Assembly (NCBI GenBank): GCA_002439805.1
Contig: DJPQ01000012.1
Coordinates: forward strand, 1 to 22,853
Origin: Bacteroidales bacterium UBA6408
Lineage (GTDB): Bacteria > Bacteroidota > Bacteroidia > Bacteroidales > UBA932
Reading direction: 5' to 3'
DNA length: 22,853 bases
The translations under genes were made by a program, and so were the position numbers. Below, in pieces: positions 14,497-20,359 of the stretch (position 1 is its first letter; each line of letters starts with the position of its first letter). The notes under the pieces are model-generated. The model did not search any database. It was not told where the DNA came from and saw only the letters and a list, made by a program, of their open reading frames with translations.

Positions 14497-14740
14497 CGAA
14501 ATGAAGAGTATATACTCTGATGCGGAAATGATAGTTTGCGGGTATGCATTCACGAAAACAGAGGACGGTAATGTGCGAGTGCTGGATTTGCGGAAACCGC
14601 ACCATGCCTTGCTTATGTCTATGCAAGGGGAGGTCCTGGAGACAACAATGGATGACGTCGAATTAAGCATTGTCGAGGAATACTGGAAGAGGAATCAAAA
14701 GTATATGAGTCAAGAATATAGGGAGGAATCATATGCCTAA
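14486..14740 (+). CDS. Small protein of unknown function, second gene of the cassette
   Basis: An 84-residue soluble protein rich in acidic residues toward its C terminus (VEEYWKRNQKYMSQEYREE). A strand-like part, MIVCGYAFTKTEDGNVRVLDL, is followed by a segment starting KPHHALLMS. No catalytic motif is recognised. The ATG at 14486 is preferred over the TTG at 14477. The gene overlaps the first gene by 11 nt and the third by 8 nt. Such tight packing of three small genes is typical of toxin-antitoxin-like or regulatory cassettes, but nothing in the sequence proves this. Confidence 0.7.
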   Translation: MSSDEMKSIYSDAEMIVCGYAFTKTEDGNVRVLDLRKPHHALLMSMQGEVLETTMDDVELSIVEEYWKRNQKYMSQEYREESYA

Positions 14741-15011
14741 GTATTTCGATTTTATGGTGTGTGGTTACTATCTGTATTTCACATCACATTGCATTATTGA
14801 GGCCATGCATGTTCATGCAAGTGACAGACGGCTCACTGAAGGCGGATCCGCGAAGCTTTATGTGAAGGGCGACGGCGATACGGAAGTGAAGGCTCGGGGT
14901 GTCCTTACCGATAAGGAACTTCGTATAATACGGGACTTTATCAAAGATAACTACAAGGAAATGTACATCAGGTGGTCTGCCATGAGCCGCAATGGCTTCT
15001 ACGAAGGATAG
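14733..15011 (+). CDS. DUF4160-like small protein, third gene of the cassette
   Basis: A 92-residue protein. The pattern YYLYFTSHCIIEAMHVHAS, then a strand with SAKLYVKG, then LTDKELRIIRDFIKDNYKEMYIRW, resembles DUF4160. Members of that family are short, start with a (Y/F)-x-Y-F stretch and a His-rich HVHV element, and often sit in two-gene units suspected to be toxin-antitoxin systems. Here the His element is MHVHAS. A GGGAGGAAT sequence just before the ATG could be a ribosome-binding site, although it lies inside the second gene, so translation is probably coupled. The family assignment rests on remembered patterns and is moderate. Confidence 0.7.
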   Translation: MPKYFDFMVCGYYLYFTSHCIIEAMHVHASDRRLTEGGSAKLYVKGDGDTEVKARGVLTDKELRIIRDFIKDNYKEMYIRWSAMSRNGFYEG

Positions 15012-15053
15012 ACGGTCAGTACAGAAAACCCAGTACAGAAAATTCGTGATAAA

Positions 15054-15085
15054 CTTGCGTATTTGTGGAATAGTCAATACCTTTG
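15054..15085 (+). promoter_or_regulatory. Candidate promoter of the 46-codon gene
   Basis: CTTG (15054-15057), 20 bases, TACCTTTG (15078-15085). The -7 box fits TAnnTTTG exactly and the -33 box three of four positions. It is placed 37 bp before the ATG at 15122. A 12-nt direct repeat CAGTACAGAAAA occurs twice just upstream (about 15017-15042). Confidence 0.45.
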
Positions 15086-15121
15086 CTGCGGAAATTGAAC
15101 AGACAACCGACAGATTTTTCA

Positions 15122-15262
15122 ATGGGACAGAAGATGATTCATAATCAGTGTGTTGCATTCTCCTTCGGGGGGGGGCAGAGCTATTTGTCCACTGAGGCAG
15201 TCCGTCGGCTGAAGCAATTAAGTACTGACAGAGAAGTATCCGTGAGGGTGCTGGAACCGTAA
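15122..15262 (+). CDS. Possible 46-residue protein containing a G9 tract
   Basis: ATG at 15122 to TAA at 15262 encodes a 46-residue, partly basic peptide with a plausible helix (LSTEAVRRLKQLSTDREVSVRVLEP). A run of nine G (15167-15175) encodes Gly-Gly-Gly in the middle. A promoter-like sequence lies 37 bp upstream. A 15-bp hairpin overlaps the stop codon, so the locus has the layout of a small transcription unit. No family is recognised. The G tract could slip during replication and switch the frame. It may instead be a fragment or a non-coding transcript; confidence is limited. Confidence 0.4.
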   Translation: MGQKMIHNQCVAFSFGGGQSYLSTEAVRRLKQLSTDREVSVRVLEP

Positions 15263-15279
15263 CTGGTTTCAGTGCCCTC
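15244..15279 (+). other. 15-bp RNA hairpin overlapping the small gene's stop
   Basis: Positions 15244-15258 pair fully with 15265-15279 if G-U pairs are allowed (three of fifteen). The loop of six bases contains the TAA stop codon. No T tract follows, so it is more likely an mRNA-stabilising 3' hairpin than an intrinsic terminator. Confidence 0.5.
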
Positions 15280-15328
15280 ATGCCGTATATACACACCGGA
15301 CGAAAATTGAAATTATAAAGGTTGTTTT

Positions 15329-15384
15329 CGGGGACCGTCGATGTGAATCGCCACGTGACTCGTCCGGCACAGGTCCCCGTTTTT
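15329..15384 (+). terminator. Terminator or attenuator in the leader before the lipoprotein gene
   Basis: CGGGGACC (15329-15336) pairs with GGTCCCCG (15372-15379), followed by five T. A competing stem CCGGACGA/TCGTCCGG (15296-15303 with 15360-15367) crosses it, so the two could be alternative states or a pseudoknot. The lipoprotein gene starts 194 bp further on. Confidence 0.5.
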
Positions 15385-15459
15385 ACAGGTTGCGCAACAA
15401 ACCTTAAATATTAAATATTATAAACAATGTAATACGCTAAACAAAAAATCTATGAGACG

Positions 15460-15545
15460 CCACTGATGACAGTGGATTGCGTTTCGACAGAAACGGGTTT
15501 CGCCGCGAGCGGTGACGTTATGAACACGACCGAGGGGTCGAATGA
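15460..15545 (+). other. Structured leader before the lipoprotein gene
   Basis: The stretch from 15386 to 15577 has no gene. It contains small hairpins such as CCACTG/CAGTGG near 15460 and CGACC/GGTCG near 15530. I found no clear -33/-7 pair in it, so the promoter of the lipoprotein gene is not identified. Confidence 0.3.
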
Positions 15546-15577
15546 TTCCGGTAAATGGATTTTTGGGGAGTAAGGCT

Positions 15578-17317
15578 ATGAAAAAGTTCATGGAATCATT
15601 GATGCTCATGGCAGCAGCTGCCGTGGCATTCGCAGGATGTGCAAAGGAAACGGCTTCGGAGCAGACTCCGTCCGGAACAAGACTTGCCGAAGTTAAGTTC
15701 AATGCCGAAATCCCTGATTATCAGACGACAAAATCGACAATCGATGTCAATGACCTTACCTTTACGACCCGCTGGACCGACGGGGACAAGATGGGAATTA
15801 TGTACGAATATGATAATGGCGAAGGGTATAATACGCAGGCTACATATTCGAACGGTACATTCTCTTCAAAATTGCCGGAGGCAACGGGAACACGGTTTTA
15901 TTATGCCTATTATCCATATCAGGCAGCCGATAATGCCACTTCTCATTATGTGGATATTCCTTTTGGCGCTGAGCGTGTTCAGAATGGGAATGATTTCAAT
16001 TCTTCTTATGATATAATGTGTGCTGAAGCTCTTGATTTTGAGAATGCAGAACAGGGTAAAACCGATGACGGAAAGGATATATCATTCAGTATGGTCCGTC
16101 AGACGGCTCTGCTTTATTTCCACTTTACTTCTCCCGAGGTAGATGAACCATTGACAAAGGCGACACTTTCTGTTGAGGGCGACCCGATTGCAGCCGACAC
16201 CTAGTCGCTGTACTATTATGGAAATAATCTTGGTAATAGTACATACGGAACATCCTGGACATCCGGAGATTCGCAGTCGATAACCTTGACATTCACAAAT
16301 GCTCCTTCGTCCAAAGATTTCACATTGTGGTTCAATATTCTTCCGTCTGTGGAAGGCCTTCGTGAAGAAGGGGTGAAGAATATGAAACTCGTCGTCGAAA
16401 CAGAGAGCAAGACGCTCACGCTTACTGCGCCGGCGGAGGAAATGTACCTTCCGGGCAATATCTCCAAGATTGAGAAGCTTGACATCGCATCGACGAATTG
16501 GAAAGACAAAGAAACTCCAACTCCTCCGGTGACCACTCCGGTCTATGAGAAGGTCACATATGCCCTTACCGACTGGTCAGGTGACTATCTGATTGTGCAT
16601 GAGGATGCAAGCAGCAAGACACCGTCTCCGGTGGCATTTGACGGTTCGTTGTCTGAACTTGATCAGACGAGTAATACAAAGAGTGTGGTTATATCCGATA
16701 ATAAGATTGAGGCCACAACGGAAATGGATGCAATTTCATTTACGATAGCGGCAATAGATGGCGGCTATTCAATTCAGAGTGCGAGCGGAGTCTATATAGG
16801 CAAATCTTCTTATGCAAATGGGCTTGACGAAAAAACTGCTGCTTTGGTTAATACGATTTCTTATGCGGATAATACTCTTTCTGTTTATGGCACCGGTGTG
16901 AAAAATGGAAGTTTTGTGTCGCTTAAGTTTAACAAAACATCCGGACAGAATCGTTTCCGTTATTACAAAAGCGGACAAGAAGACATCGCTATCTACAGAC
17001 GCAGTGAAGCTCTTCCGGAGAAGCCATATCTAAGCATAACGGAACCTGAATCTCTTGAAATCGCCTATACCGGTGGCACGACAGACCTCATTGAGGTCTC
17101 GACAAATCAGATTTCGTGGACTGTGGAGCATACTGCGGGTGATGATGCATTCGCAGCAGTTCAGGAAGAGGGCGGCTTCAGGGTGTCTGCGACAGCGAAC
17201 ACTGGCGATGCCCGCGAAGCGACTTTCGCCATTACCGCAGGTTCTCTCGTTAAAACCGTGACCGTGGCTCAGGCAGCCCCTGCGGCGGTGGTTTGTTTAA
17301 TTCCTAAAATTATGTAA
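15578..17317 (+). pseudogene. Fimbrillin-like/BACON lipoprotein gene, interrupted by an amber codon and 3' truncated
   Basis: The reading frame starts with a lipoprotein signal (MKKFMESLMLM, lipid-accepting Cys21 after AFAG). It continues as a beta-rich, fimbrillin-like domain up to a TAG at codon 209 (16202-16204). The same frame then runs open for another 371 codons. That part holds a linker with TPTPPVTTPV, a domain beginning YEKVTYALTDWSGDYLIVHE, and a BACON-like domain near the end (PYLSITEPESLEIAY to VTVAQAA). BACON domains are thought to mediate carbohydrate or mucin contact at the surface of Bacteroidota. After the BACON region the frame ends abruptly in PAAVVCLIPKIM, at the promoter of the next gene. 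Unless TAG is read through, only 208 residues are made. The second half has no good start codon of its own (only TTG at 16286). Intact, it would be an outer-membrane-anchored surface protein. Confidence 0.75.
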
Positions 17318-17322
17318 TTTTG
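17292..17322 (+). promoter_or_regulatory. Bacteroidota promoter of the AAA ATPase gene
   Basis: TTTG (17292-17295), 19 bases, TAATTTTG (17315-17322) matches the consensus. It overlaps the last codons of the broken lipoprotein gene. The core AAAATTATGTAATTTTG (17306-17322) is a palindrome identical to that at 14125-14141. Confidence 0.65.
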
Positions 17323-17350
17323 CATAATGTAAAAAAGCATAATGTAAAAA
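17322..17350. repeat. Tandem 15-bp repeat at the expected transcription start
   Basis: GCATAATGTAAAAA occurs at 17322 and again at 17337, directly after the -7 box and 11 bp before the ATPase start codon. Its position fits an operator for autoregulation, but the binding protein is unknown. Confidence 0.6.
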
Positions 17351-17360
17351 CAGGTAATTT

Positions 17361-18503
17361 ATGGGAAATTTTGTCAGAAACCCGTTCATAATAACTCCGT
17401 TTGTTCCGGAGGAATACTTCTGCGACAGGGAGTCGGAGACATCACAGCTTTGCAGGCATATCATGAACGGGCGCAATGTGGCTCTTTTTGCCCGGCGGAG
17501 GCTTGGCAAGACGGGGCTGATACGGCATTGTTTCGCTCAGAAGGAAATCGGCGATGTGTTCAATGTATTCCTGATGGACATTTACGCTGCTGACAGCCTC
17601 AAGGAAATGGTGACCATTTTTGCGAATGAGATATTCAGCAAGAGCGAGTATTTCGGAATTAAGGATAAGCTTCTTCAAGGACTCAAATCCTTGCGTCCGC
17701 AGATTGAATATAGCCAATTGACAGACAGCGTGTCCTTTACCCCGATTGTCGGCGACATACGCTACCCGGACAAGACGCTCGAAGAGCTGATGCAGATTCT
17801 CGATTCCGGAAAGAAACCTTGCGTGATTGCGATTGACGAATTTCAGAAAATCCGTGATTTTAAGGAAGAGAATATGGAGGCCTATCTGAGGACAGTCGTT
17901 CAGAAATGCAGGAACATCATTTTCGTATTCACCGGCAGCATAACGCATTCGATGACAAATATGTTTACGTCTCCGGCAAAACCGTTCTATAACAGCGCTG
18001 TTCAGATGACGCTTGATGTGATTGATCGTCAGGTATATAGAGATTTTGTTCAACGAATGTTCGCGGAGTATGGAAAGGGGAGGAGAATAGAGGACGGTCT
18101 GATTTACAGATGCTATGACTATTTTAACGGAGTTACATGGTATATCCAGCTTCTCATGAATGAAGCCTTTGCTATGGCGGAACCTGGTCACGCAATCGGA
18201 GAAGATGATTTCCCGGCGATATATTCGGCCATAATTGCGCAGCAGCATTTTTCCTACAGCGAGCAGTTCTCCCGGTATTCGGAGAAGCAGAAAAACCTTC
18301 TTCAGGCACTCGCGCTTGAGGGCGCTGACGGTGCGAACGTCACTTCGGAAGGCTTTGTCTCCAAGTATTCATTAGGCTCCCCAAGTTCTGTTCAGACGGC
18401 TTGCAGGAGCCTCATGAAGTATGGGGTAGTTACCGAGGCGAATGGAAAAAAGCAGGTGAGCGACCTTATTTTCGGTGAATGGCTGCGCCGGAATATTCTT
18501 TGA
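17361..18503 (+). CDS. AAA ATPase of the PF01637-like (ATPase_2) family
   Basis: This 380-residue cytoplasmic ATPase belongs to a STAND/AAA-like family that is abundant in Bacteroidota and Archaea and is poorly understood. The N-terminal part (RNPFIITPFVPEEYFCDRESE) is the family's entry segment. Walker A is ARRRLGKT (44-51), where many relatives have Gly or Pro before the Arg pair. Walker B is CVIAIDEF with Asp159-Glu160. The sensor region is FVFTGSIT. The last hundred residues look like a winged-helix DNA-binding domain (SVQTACRSLMKYGVVTE). The gene has its own promoter and repeat and sits at the point where the lipoprotein gene is cut off, so it probably arrived as a unit. No nuclease domain is visible. 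Confidence 0.85.
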   Translation: MGNFVRNPFIITPFVPEEYFCDRESETSQLCRHIMNGRNVALFARRRLGKTGLIRHCFAQKEIGDVFNVFLMDIYAADSLKEMVTIFANEIFSKSEYFGIKDKLLQGLKSLRPQIEYSQLTDSVSFTPIVGDIRYPDKTLEELMQILDSGKKPCVIAIDEFQKIRDFKEENMEAYLRTVVQKCRNIIFVFTGSITHSMTNMFTSPAKPFYNSAVQMTLDVIDRQVYRDFVQRMFAEYGKGRRIEDGLIYRCYDYFNGVTWYIQLLMNEAFAMAEPGHAIGEDDFPAIYSAIIAQQHFSYSEQFSRYSEKQKNLLQALALEGADGANVTSEGFVSKYSLGSPSSVQTACRSLMKYGVVTEANGKKQVSDLIFGEWLRRNIL

Positions 18504-18507
18504 CTTG

Positions 18508-18530
18508 TTCCTGCGATGCGGTTGCAGGAA
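18508..18530 (+). terminator. Short hairpin after the AAA ATPase gene
   Basis: TTCCTGC (18508-18514) pairs with GCAGGAA (18524-18530). Only a weak A/T stretch follows rather than a T run, so termination is uncertain. Confidence 0.35.
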
Positions 18531-18537
18531 AAATTCT

Positions 18538-18545
18538 TAACTTTG
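18538..18545 (+). promoter_or_regulatory. -7 box upstream of the biosynthetic operon
   Basis: TAACTTTG fits TAnnTTTG and lies 49 bp before the first ACP start codon. No convincing -33 TTTG is at the usual spacing (a GTTG lies 13 bp upstream). It is the best candidate start of the operon running to the right. Confidence 0.4.
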
Positions 18546-18593
18546 TACATTTCGTGAAAATTGGCTGTATTTGGTCATAAACTGAAGAATGAT

Positions 18594-18833
18594 ATGGAAA
18601 GAAATGAGATTGAGGGGGCGGTCAGGGAGTTCCTTGTGGATGAGCTGGAGATTGATGGGGAAAAGATAGTGCCGGAGGCGCGGCTGAAGGATGATTTGGG
18701 GATTGACAGCCTTGAAGTTGTGGACGTCGTCGTGTTCGTCGAGGAGAAATTCGGGTTCAGGATGAAGCCGGAGGATTTCAGGAATATAGCGACATTCGCG
18801 GATTTCTGCGACTATATAGAGAAACGCGCCTGA
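18594..18833 (+). CDS. Acyl carrier protein 1
   Basis: This 79-residue carrier holds growing acyl chains on a phosphopantetheine arm. The attachment site is Ser39 in DDLGIDSLEVVD, and the rest follows the four-helix acidic ACP pattern. The ATG at 18594 is preferred over a TTG at 18561 because it gives the standard ACP length. It differs strongly from the second ACP at 22477 and also does not look like the housekeeping AcpP, so the cluster seems to have dedicated carriers. It is the first gene of the operon; the acyltransferase follows after 34 nt. Confidence 0.93.
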   Translation: MERNEIEGAVREFLVDELEIDGEKIVPEARLKDDLGIDSLEVVDVVVFVEEKFGFRMKPEDFRNIATFADFCDYIEKRA

Positions 18834-18867
18834 CGGGCACGGGAGGTGACTACGGGAATTTTGCTAT

Positions 18868-19860
18868 ATGCCTGAACTCAGACATGAAAACTGGAAGGGG
18901 AACACCGGCGGAACTCCGTGGATGCAGCGTTTCCTTATAGTCTGGCTGCGGCGTCTGAGCCTGCGTTCGCTCTATGCTGCGATGGCGTGTGTGATTCCGT
19001 GGTATGTGCTGCTGAGCGGCCGGGGAAGACGGGCTGTGTGGCGCTATTTCCGTCGGCGGCAGGGCTTCGGGACGATGCGTTCGCTGCGGATGACTTTCTT
19101 GAACTTCTACCGTTTCGGGCAGGTGATTCTCGACCGTTTCGCCGCCTATGCCGGGCAGAAATTCCGCTTTGAACTTGACGGGTTCGGTGAACTTGACAAA
19201 TGTCTGGAGCAGGGGAGTGGAATCGTATGGCTGGGTGCCCATGTAGGCAACTTTGAGATTTCGGGATATTCGCTTTCGGTCCGCGGGCGCAGGATAAATT
19301 CCCTTGTCTTTGACGGGGAGACGGAAACCGTGACGGAGAACAGGGCGAAGGCGTTTGAGGGCAACAACATAAGGATGATTCCCGTGAAGGCCGACCTGTC
19401 TCACATCTACTTGATGAACAGCGCCTTGGCTGACGGGGAGATAGTTACAGTCCATGGAGACAGGCTGTTCGGCTCTTCCAAAAGTTTCGTCCATGATTTC
19501 TTCGGCGCTCCGGCCAAGTTCCCGAAAGGTCCCTTTGTGCTGGCGGCGAGCCGTGAGGTTCCGGTCTTTTCCGTGTTCGTGATGAGACGCGGCTATAAAT
19601 CCTACGTGGTCTGCCCGCGACGGATAGACACCGTCTCCGGGCAGTCGGAGAAGGCATCTGCGGCAGTATCCGAGACAATTGCTGTGGAGAAGCCTGCGAC
19701 GGGAACGACGGCTGTGGCGGAGACAACTGCGGAAAGGGCTTCCCGTCTGCTGGATGCTTATGTGGCTGAACTGGAGCGCGTTGTGAGGAAATATCCGGAG
19801 CAGTGGTTCAACTATTATGAGTTTTGGGAAGATGATGTGCCTTCGGATAGTAAAGATTGA
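18868..19860 (+). CDS. LpxL/HtrB-like lysophospholipid acyltransferase
   Basis: This 330-residue membrane-associated enzyme should transfer an acyl chain, probably from one of the ACPs, onto a lipid or alcohol acceptor. One hydrophobic segment lies near residues 33-50. The catalytic H-x4-E motif is His125-Glu130 in WLGAHVGNFE. The length and the surrounding pattern (FDGETETV, VHGDRLF, FPKGPFVLA) fit the lauroyl/myristoyl transferase family. A hydrophilic segment near residues 255-290, rich in Thr and Ala, is less conserved in appearance. Relatives are regular members of aryl-polyene and flexirubin clusters, where they are thought to anchor the product in the outer membrane. The dehydratase-like gene follows after 18 nt. 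Confidence 0.88.
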   Translation: MPELRHENWKGNTGGTPWMQRFLIVWLRRLSLRSLYAAMACVIPWYVLLSGRGRRAVWRYFRRRQGFGTMRSLRMTFLNFYRFGQVILDRFAAYAGQKFRFELDGFGELDKCLEQGSGIVWLGAHVGNFEISGYSLSVRGRRINSLVFDGETETVTENRAKAFEGNNIRMIPVKADLSHIYLMNSALADGEIVTVHGDRLFGSSKSFVHDFFGAPAKFPKGPFVLAASREVPVFSVFVMRRGYKSYVVCPRRIDTVSGQSEKASAAVSETIAVEKPATGTTAVAETTAERASRLLDAYVAELERVVRKYPEQWFNYYEFWEDDVPSDSKD

Positions 19861-19878
19861 GGGAGTTCTGCACTGAGT

Positions 19879-20346
19879 ATGAATTTGAAAGACATTGACA
19901 TAAGGGACATTCTGCCGCAGCGGCCTCCCATGCTTATGGTCGACGCGCTTACGGAATTCGGCGATGCCGTCGCCGTGGCGGAGTTCAGGGTGCGGCCGGA
20001 CTGCATATTTGTCGGGAACGGCCGTCTGACACCGGAAGGCATAGTCGAGAATGTGGCGCAGACCTGCGCCGCGAGGACGGGCTACTATAATAAGTATGTG
20101 CTCGGACGGCCTGTCGAAATAGGCTTCATCGGCGCTGTCCGGAAGTTCCGCGTTCATCGCGCTCCGCAGGTGGGGGAGACGCTGCGCACGGAGATTGTCA
20201 TCCGCAGCGAGTTCTTCGGAATCTCGATGGCTGATGCGAAAGTTCTTGGCAGTGAGGGAAATGTGATTGCGGAGGGGACGATGAAGATAGCCGTCAGACA
20301 GAATGAGAATGAGGCGGAAGACGGGGATGCAATGACGGCAATATGA
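19879..20346 (+). CDS. Hotdog-fold 3-hydroxyacyl-ACP dehydratase-like protein
   Basis: This 155-residue protein resembles FabZ-type dehydratases: RDILPQRPPMLMVDAL at the start and the helix TPEGIVENVAQTCAARTGY in the middle. The Glu of the usual catalytic pair is kept (ENVAQ). The His of the FabZ G-H-F-P-G element appears to be replaced: the equivalent stretch reads CIFVGNGRL, placing Ile where His should be. It may therefore work as a partner subunit of a second dehydratase, as described for ApeI/ApeP in aryl-polyene synthesis, or use another residue. The gene is part of the tightly packed operon, with 13 nt to the next gene. Confidence 0.82.
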   Translation: MNLKDIDIRDILPQRPPMLMVDALTEFGDAVAVAEFRVRPDCIFVGNGRLTPEGIVENVAQTCAARTGYYNKYVLGRPVEIGFIGAVRKFRVHRAPQVGETLRTEIVIRSEFFGISMADAKVLGSEGNVIAEGTMKIAVRQNENEAEDGDAMTAI

Positions 20347-20359
20347 GAGTGACAAAACG

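Noticed and set aside
15296..15367. Invertible promoter flanked by inverted repeats
   Set aside because: The arms are only 8 bp and cross a terminator stem; no recombinase gene or promoter match lies between them. An RNA structure is more likely.
16286..17317. A separate gene starting at TTG 16286
   Set aside because: It is in the same frame as the lipoprotein start, separated only by one TAG, and lacks a good start or signal sequence; it is better described as the second half of one broken gene.
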